A DNA stretch of 64,000 nucleotides from Hyphomicrobiales bacterium (lineage in GTDB: Bacteria; Pseudomonadota; Alphaproteobacteria; Rhizobiales; Rhizobiaceae): positions 1 to 64,000 of the forward strand of contig QEVK01000017.1 of NCBI GenBank assembly GCA_003577315.1, written 5' to 3'. The notes under the pieces are model-generated. The model was not told where the DNA came from, did no database searches, and saw only the letters and a program-made list of their open reading frames with translations. A program made the position numbers and the translations under genes. Below, in pieces: positions 40,868 to 49,695 of this stretch. The first letter of the stretch is position 1; the number at the start of each line of letters is the position of its first letter.

Positions 40868-41881
40868 CTAGATATCGAAGTTCATCATCTTCTTCATCAC
40901 GAAGATGCCCATCGACATCCACACGGCGGAGACGACGAGGATGAGGTGGCCGATCGATGTCGTGAACAGCGGCATGATGTAGGCCGGGCTCGTCAGGTAG
41001 ACGAGGAAGGCGACGATGAAGGGCAGCGCGCCGATGATGGCGGCCGACGCCTTGGCCTCCATCGACAGCGCCTGGATCTTCGCCTTCATCTTCTTGCGGT
41101 CGCGCAGCACCTTCGACAGGTTGCCGAGCGCCTCGGACAGGTTGCCGCCGGCCTGGTTCTGGATCTGGATGACGATGCCGAAGAAGCTCGCCTCCGGGCA
41201 GGGCATGGTCTCGGGCATGCGCAGGACCGCCTCGGGCAGGGACAGGCCGAGCTGCTGCGATTCGACCACGCGGCGGAACTCCGATCGTACCGGCTCGGGC
41301 GACTCGGAGGCGATCAGCCTCACCGCGTCGTTGAGCGGCAGGCCGGACTTGACCGCGCGCACGATCACGTCGAGCGCGTTGGGCAGCTCCTCCAGGAACG
41401 CCTTGACGCGGCGCTGGCGCCGGAAGGCGACGTACCAGCGCGGCAGGCCGAGCGTGCCGGCGACGAGGCCGCCGGCCACCACCAGCAGCGGCGCGCCGAA
41501 GATCAGCAGGACGAAGGCCAGCAGGAAGCCGGTGACGACCGACCAGACATAGAAGCGCTGCATGGACAGGGTGAGGCCGGCCTGGCGGATCTGCACCTTC
41601 AGCGGCGGCTTCAGGGTGCGGGCGCTGCGCGACTTCTGCCTGGTCTCCAGCTCCTTGAGCGTGTCCTGCACGGACTTGCGCCGCTTGGCCGCCTCGGCCA
41701 GCCGGTCGCGCGAGGCCTTGACCACGAGGCGGTCGGTCTCGGCGCGCTTGACCGTCTCCAGCCGCCGGCCCGCCTTCTTCTCGTTCTCGATGGTGGAGAA
41801 CATCAGGCCGTAGGCGAGCGCGGCCGCGCTCATCGCCACCAGCGCGACGAAGACGAGAACCGTCATATCCAGACCGAACAT
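40868..41881 (-). CDS. tadB: Tad pilus inner-membrane platform protein TadB
   Basis: This 337-residue F-family protein pairs with TadC. An N-terminal membrane helix (VLVFVALVAMSAAALAYGLM) is followed by a charged loop, central helices and the F domain with LPNALDVIVRAVKSGLPLND. The NLSKVLRDRKKMKAKIQALS segment precedes the C-terminal helices. The ATG at 41881 gives MFGLDMTVLVF; longer readings run into the cpaF 3' region. Confidence 0.93.
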   Translation of the reverse strand: MFGLDMTVLVFVALVAMSAAALAYGLMFSTIENEKKAGRRLETVKRAETDRLVVKASRDRLAEAAKRRKSVQDTLKELETRQKSRSARTLKPPLKVQIRQAGLTLSMQRFYVWSVVTGFLLAFVLLIFGAPLLVVAGGLVAGTLGLPRWYVAFRRQRRVKAFLEELPNALDVIVRAVKSGLPLNDAVRLIASESPEPVRSEFRRVVESQQLGLSLPEAVLRMPETMPCPEASFFGIVIQIQNQAGGNLSEALGNLSKVLRDRKKMKAKIQALSMEAKASAAIIGALPFIVAFLVYLTSPAYIMPLFTTSIGHLILVVSAVWMSMGIFVMKKMMNFDI

Positions 41882-41930
41882 GCCCGCTCCTGCCTGCCGG
41901 CCGGGCCAGCCGCGCGCGCGCCGCCCCCGC

Positions 41931-43421
41931 TCATTGCGTCGCCTTCTCCATGGACTCCAGCGCGTTCGCCAGCCGCGCCTCCTCGCCATAGTAGCGGGCG
42001 CGGTCCCAGAAGGCCGGCCGGCCGATGCCGGTCGACACGTGCTCGCCGATGATGCGGCCTTGCGCGTCCTCGCCCTTGATGTTGTAGAGGACGAGGTCCT
42101 GGGTGATGATGACCTCGCCTTCCATGCCGATCACCTCGGTGATGTGGGTGATGCGGCGCGAGCCGTCGCGCAGGCGCGCGGCCTGGATGATGACGTCGAC
42201 GGAGCCGACGATGATCTCGCGCACCGTCTTCTGGGGAAGCTGGAAGCCGCCCATGGCGATCATCGATTCCATGCGCGAGAGGCATTCGCGCGGGCTGTTG
42301 GCGTGGATGGTGCCCATGGAGCCGTCATGGCCGGTGTTCATGGCCTGCAACAGGTCGAACACCTCGGGGCCGCGCACCTCGCCGACGATGATGCGCTCGG
42401 GCCGCATGCGCAGGCAGTTCTTGACCAGGTCGCGCATCGTCACCTCGCCCTCGCCCTCAAGGTTGGGCGGGCGTGTCTCGAGGCGCACCACATGCGGCTG
42501 CTGGAGCTGGAGCTCCGCGGAGTCCTCGCAGGTGATGACGCGCTCGTCGCGGTCGATGTAGTTGGTCAGGCAGTTGAGCAGCGTCGTCTTGCCCGAGCCG
42601 GTGCCGCCGGAGATGACGACGTTGCAGCGCACGCGCCCGATGATCTTCAGCACCTCCGCGCCGTCGGGCGTGATGGCGCCGAAGCGCACGAGCTGGTCGA
42701 GGGTGAGCTTGTCCTTCTTGAACTTGCGGATCGTCAGCGCCGTGCCGTCGATGGCCAGCGGCGGGGCGATGACGTTGACGCGCGAGCCGTCGGGCAGGCG
42801 CGCGTCGCAGATGGGCGAGGATTCGTCCACGCGCCGGCCGACCTGGCTGACGATGCGCTGGCAGATGTTCAGCAGTTGCTGGTTGTCGCGGAAGCGGATG
42901 CCGGTCTTCTCGACCTTGCCGTTGACCTCGATATAGACGTCCTTGGAGCCGTTGACCATGATGTCGGCGATGTCGTCGCGCGCCAGGAGCGGCTCGAGCG
43001 GCCCGTAGCCGAGAACGTCGTTGCAGATGTCCTCGAGCAGTTCCTCCTGCTCGGAGATCGACATCGCGAAGTTCTTGATCGCGATGATGTCGTTGACGAT
43101 GTCGCGGATTTCCTCGCGCGCGGCGTCGGGCTCCAGCTTGGCGAGCTGCGACAGGTCGATCGTGTCGATCAGCGCCGAGAACACCTGGCTCTTGGTGTCG
43201 TAGTAGCTGTCGCCGCGCTCGCGCTGGGCACGCTTGTGCGGCTCGGGCGCCAGCGGCGGCGTCGCCTCGATGGTGCGCTTTTGCGCCGGCGGCGGCGCGA
43301 CGGCCTCGGCCGCCTCGGCGCGCGCCTCGGCCGGGCGCTCCTGGACCGGCGCGGCCGGGCTCGCCGGCCTGAAGGCCGGCGTCTCGCGCGGTCCGCCGTC
43401 GTTGCCTCTCCTGCCGAACAT
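41931..43421 (-). CDS. cpaF: Tad pilus assembly ATPase CpaF/TadA
   Basis: This 496-residue secretion ATPase energises pilus assembly. A disordered Pro/Ala/Glu-rich N-terminus (about 70 residues) leads to the hexamerisation domain. The ATPase core follows with Walker [18 protein letters not shown], the Asp box [20 protein letters not shown], Walker [20 protein letters not shown] and the His box [17 protein letters not shown]. Its start is 4 bp from the cpaE stop. Confidence 0.96.
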   Translation of the reverse strand: MFGRRGNDGGPRETPAFRPASPAAPVQERPAEARAEAAEAVAPPPAQKRTIEATPPLAPEPHKRAQRERGDSYYDTKSQVFSALIDTIDLSQLAKLEPDAAREEIRDIVNDIIAIKNFAMSISEQEELLEDICNDVLGYGPLEPLLARDDIADIMVNGSKDVYIEVNGKVEKTGIRFRDNQQLLNICQRIVSQVGRRVDESSPICDARLPDGSRVNVIAPPLAIDGTALTIRKFKKDKLTLDQLVRFGAITPDGAEVLKIIGRVRCNVVISGGTGSGKTTLLNCLTNYIDRDERVITCEDSAELQLQQPHVVRLETRPPNLEGEGEVTMRDLVKNCLRMRPERIIVGEVRGPEVFDLLQAMNTGHDGSMGTIHANSPRECLSRMESMIAMGGFQLPQKTVREIIVGSVDVIIQAARLRDGSRRITHITEVIGMEGEVIITQDLVLYNIKGEDAQGRIIGEHVSTGIGRPAFWDRARYYGEEARLANALESMEKATQ

Positions 43422-43425
43422 GCCG

Positions 43426-44706
43426 CTACTTCCTCAGCTTCAGCCGGGCGATCAGATCCGACAGGCCCGGCCTCTTCTTCGACTTGATCTCGGCGCGCCC
43501 GGTCAGCACGTGGGCGATGTCGCCGATCGTCCTGACGACGGCGTGGTTCGCGTCGGTCTCGCCCAGCATGCGGCCGTTGTTGGCGGCGTTGCCGAACAGC
43601 GCCGGGTCGAAGGGGATCACCGCCATCGGCTCGAGGCCGAGCGGCTCGGCGAAGTCCTCGGGCGAAATCTCCGGCCGCCTGGGAATCCCGGCCTGGTTGA
43701 TGACCAGCCGCGGCGGCCCGTCATTGGGGCGCAGCTTCTTCAGCGTGTCGACGAGGTTCTTGGCGTTGCGCAGATTGGCGAGCTCGGGCGTGGCGGTGAT
43801 GACGACGTCGTCGGCCTGCATCAGCACCGATTTCGCCCAGCCGCTCCAGACATGGGGCACGTCGAGCACCAGGAACGGGGCGGTGCGCTGGGCGACGTCG
43901 ATGATCTGGAGGAAGGCGTCGGCCTCGAAATCGTAGGTGCGGTCGAGCATCGAGGGCGCGGCCAGCAGCGACAGCCGCTCCGCGCACTGGGCCAGAAGCC
44001 GGTCGAGATAGACCTCGTCGATGCGCTCGGGCGAGAACACCGCCTCGGCGATGCCCTGCGCCGGGTCCTGGTCGAAATTGATGTTGGCGGTGCCGAAGGC
44101 CAGATCGAGGTCTGCGACCACGACCTCGGAGGAGAACAGGCTCGACACCGTCCAGGCGACGTTGTGCGCCAGCGTCGAGGAGCCGACGCCGCCTTTGGCG
44201 CCGATGAAGGCGACGGAGCGGCCGAGCGGCTCGGCGGCCGGATCGACGAAGATCGAGGAGATGACCGACAGGATGTCGGCCATCGAGACCGGCGCGACGA
44301 CATATTCGGAGATGCCGAAGCGGATCAGCTCGCGATAGAGCCACACGTCGTTGTAGTGGCCGACGACCACCACCTTGGACGAGGGGTCGCAGACCTCGGC
44401 GAGCTCGCCCAGCCTGGCGATGAGCTGCCTGGGATCGTCGCGCGATTCGACGATGATGAGGTTCGGCGTCTGGGCCGAATGATAGAAGTCGATGGCCGTG
44501 GCGATGCCGCCCATGTGCACCTTGAGATGCGTCTTGGCCATGCGGCGGTCGGAGCCGGCGCGCTCGATCGGGCCGGCGACGCCTTCCGTCTCGCAGAAGG
44601 CCTGGATCGAGATGCGCGGCACGGGCCGCAGCTCGGCCATGGCGGCGATTTCGCTCTCGCTGGCGGGCTCGACGGCCGGCGCGTCGTCATAGGCGAGATT
44701 GCTCAT
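43426..44706 (-). CDS. cpaE: Pilus localisation ATPase CpaE/TadZ
   Basis: This 426-residue ParA/MinD-like ATPase is thought to position the Tad machine. Residues 60-165 form a receiver-like domain (NLIIVESRDDPRQLIARLGE) and the ATPase domain begins with AFIGAKGGVGSSTLAHNVAW. The second Walker A Lys is replaced by Ser in this loop, as is common in TadZ proteins. The ATG at 44706 gives MSNLAYDDAP. cpaF lies 4 bp downstream. Confidence 0.93.
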   Translation of the reverse strand: MSNLAYDDAPAVEPASESEIAAMAELRPVPRISIQAFCETEGVAGPIERAGSDRRMAKTHLKVHMGGIATAIDFYHSAQTPNLIIVESRDDPRQLIARLGELAEVCDPSSKVVVVGHYNDVWLYRELIRFGISEYVVAPVSMADILSVISSIFVDPAAEPLGRSVAFIGAKGGVGSSTLAHNVAWTVSSLFSSEVVVADLDLAFGTANINFDQDPAQGIAEAVFSPERIDEVYLDRLLAQCAERLSLLAAPSMLDRTYDFEADAFLQIIDVAQRTAPFLVLDVPHVWSGWAKSVLMQADDVVITATPELANLRNAKNLVDTLKKLRPNDGPPRLVINQAGIPRRPEISPEDFAEPLGLEPMAVIPFDPALFGNAANNGRMLGETDANHAVVRTIGDIAHVLTGRAEIKSKKRPGLSDLIARLKLRK

Positions 44707-44726
44707 GTCGATGCCCCCATTCCCCG

Positions 44727-45434
44727 TCAGTAGAAGACTTCGCGGTTGCTGCGCATATCGGGCGCGATCTCGCGCTCCCGGTACTGGTCGATGGCGTGCG
44801 ACCTGTTCTGCGCGTCGATGTCGCCGGGCTTGCGCGGCCCGAGCAGATCGGCGGGGTTGGCGATCTGGGCGGCGAGGTTGTTCTGGTAGGAACAGCCGAA
44901 ATTCGCCCAGTGCCTGTTCTCGGCGTTGTCCATGAGATCCTTGGGCCAGCGGCCGCACGGCCCGGTCGAGGCCCGCATCTCGGCATAGACCAGCCTGACC
45001 GGCGCGCCGTCGCCATATTGCGACGCCTCGTAGGGCTGATGCAGGATGCGGCCCTCCGGCACGCCGGCGGCGCGCAGGCGCTTGACGAGGTCGGCGGCGA
45101 CCACCGAGGCGGCCGCCTGGTTGGCCGAGCCGTAGGGGACCATGACGCTGACGACGGGCGCGGCGCTGCGGTCGTAGCCGGCGATGAAGCCGTCGGCGGC
45201 GACGCGCTGCATGCGCGACAGGCCGCGGTCGGCGATGCCGACGGGGATGTCGACCGTCTTGTCCTTCTCGGAGATCACGATCGGGTGGTTGGTGCGGTAG
45301 TCGTCCGGCACCGAGCCGACGGTGATGGAGTCGCGGCCCGCGCAGCCGGCGGCCAGCAGCGCGACGGCGGCGATCGACGACAGGCGCAGCACGGCCTTCG
45401 CGGGCCGGTCGGACATGAAACGCTGGTCAGACAT
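44727..45434 (-). CDS. cpaD: Tad pilus lipoprotein CpaD
   Basis: This 235-residue outer-membrane lipoprotein has lipobox LLAAGC near residue 30. The CpaD domain is recognisable from DDYRTNHPIVISEKDKTVDI, FIAGYDRSAAPVVSVMVPYG, and the Cys-containing CGRWPKDLMDNAENRHWANF and GCSYQNNLAAQIANPADLLG. It probably stabilises the CpaC secretin. The ATG at 45434 is preferred; a GTG 18 bases earlier is possible. It lies 14 bp after cpaC. Confidence 0.93.
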   Translation of the reverse strand: MSDQRFMSDRPAKAVLRLSSIAAVALLAAGCAGRDSITVGSVPDDYRTNHPIVISEKDKTVDIPVGIADRGLSRMQRVAADGFIAGYDRSAAPVVSVMVPYGSANQAAASVVAADLVKRLRAAGVPEGRILHQPYEASQYGDGAPVRLVYAEMRASTGPCGRWPKDLMDNAENRHWANFGCSYQNNLAAQIANPADLLGPRKPGDIDAQNRSHAIDQYREREIAPDMRSNREVFY

Positions 45435-45448
45435 GGATCCGTCCCCGA

Positions 45449-47011
45449 TCACTTGTAGATGAAGCCGACGACGCCGTGGTAGCGGCCGGCGGGCTTGTCG
45501 GTCTTCATGGTCCCGTAGACGCGGTTGACGCGGTTGAGGAACATGCCGGCCCCGTCGCTGGCCGGATTGAAGTTGTCGTCCGGCCTGGCGAGCGCGGTGC
45601 GCGCCGTCGGCTTCGACAGATAGGGCGTGACGATGATGACCAGCTCGGTCTCGTTGCGCTCGAAGGCGCGGCTGCGGAACAGCGCGCCCAGCACCGGCAC
45701 CTTCGACAGGCCGGGCAGGCCGGTGGCGACCTGGCGCACGTCGTCGCGCACGAGGCCGGCGATCATCATCGAGCCGCCCGACGGCAGCTCCACCGTGGTG
45801 TCGGCGAGGCGCTTGCGGATGGAGATGAAGTTCATGCCCGTCAGCGACCTGCCGCCGCCGCGCGCGGCGCCGCCTTCCAGCATCGCCGAACCCTCGTTGG
45901 TCGGCTCGGAAACCTGCGTCCTGATCTTCAGGCTGATGCGGCCGGGCGACAGCACCACCGGCAGGAACTCCAGGCCGATGCCGTAGTCGATCTGCTCGAT
46001 CTCATAGCTCAGCTGCTGGGTCTCGGGGTCGTAGCTGCGGTCGCGCACGATGTTGAACTCGCCGCCGACGCGGAAGGTCGCCTTCTCGCCGGAAACGGCG
46101 GTCAGCGCCGGCTCGGCCAGCGTCTTCATCACGCCGGCCTGCTCCATGGCGTTGAGATAGGCGTCGATGAGCGAGCCGCCCACCGACAGCGAGGAGGCCG
46201 AGAACGGCTTGCCGAGGCCGAGCGACTGCTCGCTGATCGCGCCCCAGCGGATGCCGTCGACGGCGCCGCCGCCGATCATGTTGACGCCGAGCTGCTTCAT
46301 GACGTTGCGCGAGACCTCGGCGACCGTGACCTTGAGCGTCACCTGGTCCTCGCCGATGATCTTGAGCATGTTGACGATGCGGCTTTGCTGGCGCTGCCGA
46401 TCCGGGTTGTCGATGGCGACGCCGCCGGCCGCGTCGCCGCCGGCCGCCGTCTGCGAATATTGCCCGGTCGTCGCCTCGCCGCCCGTCACGAAGATCCGCG
46501 CCAGCTCCTCGGCGCGCTTGGCGTCGAGCGGCGTCTCGACCGTGCCGGTCAGCACGACGTTGTCGTTGATCAGCTCGGCCTTGATGTCGGAATCGGGGAT
46601 GAAGCGCTTGAGATGGGTCTCGAGCCCGGACACGTCGCGCTCGACCCGCAGGTCGATGGAGGCGATCTGCTCGCCGTTCGGGCCGAACACGAAGATGTTG
46701 GTCTCGCCGACCGACTTGCCGAACAGGTAGATGCGGCGCGCCGTGCGCGTCACCGCGTCGGCCACGGCCGGGTTGGCGACCAGGATGTCGTAGGCGTCGC
46801 GCGGCAGGTCGATGACCAGCGACTTGTTGAGGCCGAGATTGACTGTCTGGACGGCGCGCTGGCCGCCGATGGTCGAAACGCCCTGCGCGGCGGCCTCGCC
46901 GGCCGGGAACGGCGCAAGGCCGGCGCCCGCGGCCAGCGACAGCGTCAGAAGCGGCGCGGCGAGCCAGCGGGAACGGCGGCGCGGGTGGTGCTGCTCATCC
47001 AGGACAATCAT
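45449..47011 (-). CDS. cpaC: Tad pilus secretin CpaC
   Basis: This 520-residue outer-membrane secretin has a signal peptide ending near AAAQG, a pilus N-domain (VNLGLNKSLVIDLPRDAYDI), a BON domain (ETHLKRFIPDSDIKAELIND) and the secretin core ending in DDVRQVATGLPGLSKVPVLG and RSRAFERNETELVIIVTPYL. It forms the exit channel for the Flp pilus. Its ATG overlaps the cpaB stop by four bases. Confidence 0.96.
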   Translation of the reverse strand: MIVLDEQHHPRRRSRWLAAPLLTLSLAAGAGLAPFPAGEAAAQGVSTIGGQRAVQTVNLGLNKSLVIDLPRDAYDILVANPAVADAVTRTARRIYLFGKSVGETNIFVFGPNGEQIASIDLRVERDVSGLETHLKRFIPDSDIKAELINDNVVLTGTVETPLDAKRAEELARIFVTGGEATTGQYSQTAAGGDAAGGVAIDNPDRQRQQSRIVNMLKIIGEDQVTLKVTVAEVSRNVMKQLGVNMIGGGAVDGIRWGAISEQSLGLGKPFSASSLSVGGSLIDAYLNAMEQAGVMKTLAEPALTAVSGEKATFRVGGEFNIVRDRSYDPETQQLSYEIEQIDYGIGLEFLPVVLSPGRISLKIRTQVSEPTNEGSAMLEGGAARGGGRSLTGMNFISIRKRLADTTVELPSGGSMMIAGLVRDDVRQVATGLPGLSKVPVLGALFRSRAFERNETELVIIVTPYLSKPTARTALARPDDNFNPASDGAGMFLNRVNRVYGTMKTDKPAGRYHGVVGFIYK

Positions 47012-47817
47012 CGACGCGCTCCCACTTCGGTGACCTCGCCCGAGCGGATCAGGCGCACGGTGCCGCGCCGGCCGCTGCCGGAAACGAGGTAGTCTGCTTC
47101 CTCTTCGACCACTTCCTGCGTGTCGACCACCGCCCGCAGCGACAGCGCCAGCCGGTCGGCCATCTGCTGCGCGACGGTGATGATCTCGGCCTGCTGCGGC
47201 GTCAGCTCCAGCGTGGCGGTGTCGCCGACGCGCACCTTGCGGCCCTCCTCGTCCTCCTGGATCGCCTGGTCGATGGCGAGGACCCTGATGTTGCGCAGGA
47301 TGGTTTCGGTGACGTAGCCCTCGCCGCCGCCGGCGCCGGGCGCCCGCCGGGTCATGATGACGTCGACATAGTCGTTGGGCAGGATGAAGCCGCCGGCCGA
47401 GGTGTCGGCGGCGATCTGCGTCGCCACCGCGCGCTTGCCCGCCGGCAGGATCGACGACATGAAGCTCTGGCCCTCGCCGATCAGCTTGGAGCGGCGCACC
47501 GGCTCGCCGGCATACATGGCCACGCGGGCGATCGCGCCCTTCAGCTCCTCCAGCGCGGCGGGCTCTGCGTCGCGGGTGATGAAGCCGTCGGCGACGCCGG
47601 CCGAGGGCCACGACTGCCAGGAGATCTGGTCGCCTATCGGCGCGCCCATGGCCACGTCGCCGTCGAGCACCAGCACCTCGGTCAGGCGGACCGCGGGCTC
47701 GCGCGGCGCGGTGTCGACGACGACCTGGGACGGGGTCGCCATGTTCTTGGCGACATAGCCGGCGCCGATCGCCGTCGCGACCGCGACGCCAAGGATGATA
47801 ACGCGGGATGGTGCCAT
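47008..47817 (-). CDS. cpaB: Tad pilus assembly protein CpaB/RcpC
   Basis: This 269-residue protein has one N-terminal membrane anchor (VIILGVAVATAIGAGYVAKN), an SAF domain and the RcpC/CpaB domain (GKRAVATQIAADTSAGGFIL, PNDYVDVIMTRR). It is thought to modify or gate the secretin. The start at 47817 gives MAPSRVIIL. It heads the cpaB-to-tadC operon; a 123-bp gap with regulatory motifs separates it from cpaA. Confidence 0.94.
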   Translation of the reverse strand: MAPSRVIILGVAVATAIGAGYVAKNMATPSQVVVDTAPREPAVRLTEVLVLDGDVAMGAPIGDQISWQSWPSAGVADGFITRDAEPAALEELKGAIARVAMYAGEPVRRSKLIGEGQSFMSSILPAGKRAVATQIAADTSAGGFILPNDYVDVIMTRRAPGAGGGEGYVTETILRNIRVLAIDQAIQEDEEGRKVRVGDTATLELTPQQAEIITVAQQMADRLALSLRAVVDTQEVVEEEADYLVSGSGRRGTVRLIRSGEVTEVGARR

Positions 47818-47876
47818 CTGTCGGGACCTCACACTCGGCAAACCATGAGCCGAGCCGGACTGTGCGGTCCCAATCG

Positions 47877-47895
47877 TCAAATTAGGGTTAATGGA
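47877..47895. promoter_or_regulatory. CtrA-like box and shared Tad motif upstream of cpaB
   Basis: On the minus strand, TTAACCCTAATTTGA has the TTAA-N7-TTAA spacing of a CtrA site with one mismatch. On the plus strand the same DNA contains TTAGGGTTAATGGA, which matches the tadD upstream motif at 13 of 14 bases. It is 60-78 bp upstream of the cpaB start. Confidence 0.55.
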
Positions 47896-47940
47896 TCGCT
47901 TACGATCGTGATTAATTTAGCGTTTACGCAATCGCGCCGC

Positions 47941-48462
47941 TCAGCCGGCGGCGAGGCGCGCCAGCGCCCACTGCATCAGCGGCGTCGAGGGATAGACCAT
48001 CAGCCCGGCGATGCCGAGCGCGACGCCGTAGGGCACGCCGGCCTTCCTGTCGGCGAAGTTGCGCAGCAGGACGTTGCCGCCGGTCACGACCGAGAGCGAG
48101 GACCCGCGATAGAAGACGAGGACAAGGGTGAGCAGCCCGCCGAGCACCGCGGCCTGGACGAGATAGTGCAGCAGTTGCGGCGAAAAGCCCATCCACAGCG
48201 CGGTGGCGGCCAGCAGCTTGGCGTCGCCGCCGCCCATGCCGCCCACTGCGAACAGGCCGAAGGTGATGCACAGCACCGTCGCGCCGGCCGCGAAGTGCCA
48301 GCCATAGTCCGCCCAGGCCATGCCCGTCAGGGGCGCGGCGAAGGCGAAGGCCGCGACGAGGATGATGGAGACGCGGTTGGCGATGGTCATCGACACCATG
48401 TCGGAGACGATCGCGAACGCCATGCAGAAGGGAAAGACGACGAAGACCAGCGCTTCAAGCAT
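47941..48462 (-). CDS. cpaA: Prepilin peptidase CpaA/TadV
   Basis: This 173-residue aspartyl protease spans the membrane about five to six times and cleaves Flp prepilin. One catalytic Asp is in AIVSDMVSMTIANRVS and the other in the GGMGGGDAKLLAA motif, which matches the family. It lacks the N-terminal methylase domain of PilD, as is normal for TadV. A strong terminator sits between pilA and this gene. Confidence 0.93.
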   Translation of the reverse strand: MLEALVFVVFPFCMAFAIVSDMVSMTIANRVSIILVAAFAFAAPLTGMAWADYGWHFAAGATVLCITFGLFAVGGMGGGDAKLLAATALWMGFSPQLLHYLVQAAVLGGLLTLVLVFYRGSSLSVVTGGNVLLRNFADRKAGVPYGVALGIAGLMVYPSTPLMQWALARLAAG

Positions 48463-48538
48463 GGGACGACCCGTGTTCGCACGATTTCGGGCCGGACTCT
48501 AGGACAGGACCCTTTCGGTCCGGTAAAGGCGCGGCCGC

Positions 48539-48569
48539 AAAAAAGAAGCCGCCCGGAAGGGGCGGCTTC
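48539..48569 (-). terminator. Intrinsic terminator between pilA and cpaA
   Basis: On the minus strand, GAAGCCGCCC and GGGCGGCTTC form a perfect 10-bp stem with a 5-nt loop, followed by six Ts. It would end most pilA transcripts, giving much more pilin mRNA than assembly-gene mRNA. Confidence 0.88.
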
Positions 48570-48595
48570 GTCCGTCGGATGCCCGAAGGCGCCGA

Positions 48596-48784
48596 TTACT
48601 GGTTGATGGTGGTGTCGACACCGCCCAGCGAGGTTCCGATGTCGTCGAACAGGTTGCCGATCGCGCTGCCGAGCGCGGTGGCGCCGCCGACGATGGCCAG
48701 CGCGATCAGGGCGGCGATCAGGCCGTATTCGATGGCGGTCGCGCCGGATTCGTCCTTGGAAAAGCGGGCGAGAATCTTGGACAT
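48596..48784 (-). CDS. pilA: Flp-family type IVb pilin
   Basis: This 62-residue pilin subunit has leader MSKILARFSKDESG followed by ATAIEYGLIAALIALAIVGG. Cleavage is expected after that Gly, leaving Glu at mature position 5 and the adjacent Tyr of the Flp motif. The short hydrophilic tail is typical. GGAG precedes the start. It is followed by a strong terminator and then cpaA. Confidence 0.95.
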   Translation of the reverse strand: MSKILARFSKDESGATAIEYGLIAALIALAIVGGATALGSAIGNLFDDIGTSLGGVDTTINQ

Positions 48785-49150
48785 GGGAGAACTCCTTACT
48801 CCGTGTGTTTACAGCACTTCCGTCAACGTTTCTTCCGTGTCGATCGGATGGCCGAACACTATGATGAAGCCGTTGCAATCGGCTTAAGAAACAGCCTTAC
48901 CGAATTCTTGCGCCCGCGCCGCGTATTTCTTGGTTAACCGCGGGCTACCCCTTGCGCGAGCGAACGGGGAAGGCGGGCCGCGCGGCCCGGCCGGCTCCTT
49001 GCGCGCGTTCCTTGTGGAATGGCCCCGGTGGAATGGCCCCGGTGGAATGGCCCTGATGGAATGGCCCTGGGCGGCGACCGCGCCCTTAACGCTTGGTTCA
49101 CCAATATCCTTCATCTTCCGGAAAGATCGCTCGAACCGGGGAGGCTCCGC
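48785..49150. other. Divergent pilA / pilus N-domain gene intergenic region (366 bp)
   Basis: No gene is seen here. The half next to pilA is relatively AT-rich and must hold the pilA promoter, although no hexamer pair is convincing; GGTTAACC (48932-48939) resembles the GTTAA elements seen at other tad promoters. The other half holds four 14-bp tandem repeats and the promoter region of the plus-strand tad genes. Confidence 0.5.
49014..49069 (+). repeat. Four tandem 14-bp repeats upstream of the plus-strand tad genes
   Basis: GTGGAATGGCCCCG is present twice exactly, then as GTGGAATGGCCCTG and ATGGAATGGCCCTG. The array ends 82 bp before the start codon of the pilus N-domain gene. Array length could vary between strains and alter expression. 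Confidence 0.92.
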
Positions 49151-49549
49151 ATGGCGCGGCGTTTGACGAAACTGCTCGGCCCCGCCGCGCTGGCCGCCTG
49201 CGCGGCGCTTGCCGCGTTGCCGGCACGGGCGGAAGCGATCCGCGTCTTCATCGACCAGGCGCGCGTGGTGAAGCTCGCCCGGCCGGCCGACACCATCATC
49301 GTCGGCAATCCCGAGATCGCCGACGCGGCGGTGCAGGACGCCTCCACCGTCGTGCTGACGGGCAAGGGGTTCGGCGTCACCAACCTCGTCATCCTCGACC
49401 GCGACGGCGCGGCCATCGTCGACGAGCAGGTCGTGGTCTCGCGCACCTCGGCCAACGCCGTCAACGTCTACCGCCGCGCCGAATTGCAGGCGCTGTCGTG
49501 CTCGCCCTACTGCGAGGCGCGCAGCAAGCCCATCGGCAGCCAGCCCTAG
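49151..49549 (+). CDS. Free-standing pilus/secretin N-domain protein
   Basis: This 132-residue secreted protein has a signal peptide (MARRLTKLLGPAALAACAAL, ending near ARA) and one domain like the N-terminus of CpaC: IRVFIDQARVVKLARPADTI, IVGNPEIADAAVQDASTVVL and KGFGVTNLVILDRDGAAIVD. It lacks the secretin barrel. The C-terminus has two Cys (SCSPYCEAR). It probably works with the CpaC secretin ring, since it is divergent from pilA and upstream of two TadE-like genes. Its precise role is unknown. Confidence 0.85.
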   Translation: MARRLTKLLGPAALAACAALAALPARAEAIRVFIDQARVVKLARPADTIIVGNPEIADAAVQDASTVVLTGKGFGVTNLVILDRDGAAIVDEQVVVSRTSANAVNVYRRAELQALSCSPYCEARSKPIGSQP

Positions 49550-49695
49550 CCGGCGCGCGGCCGCGGGCGCCGGTTAACGGTTTCCTGACGGAATCGGCGC
49601 ATTCCTATCGTTCGGCAAAACCGGGCCTCAACCCGTGGCGTGTATGGTCCGCGCATGACGCCCGGAAACAGGACGGCCGACGGCAGGACGCGACG

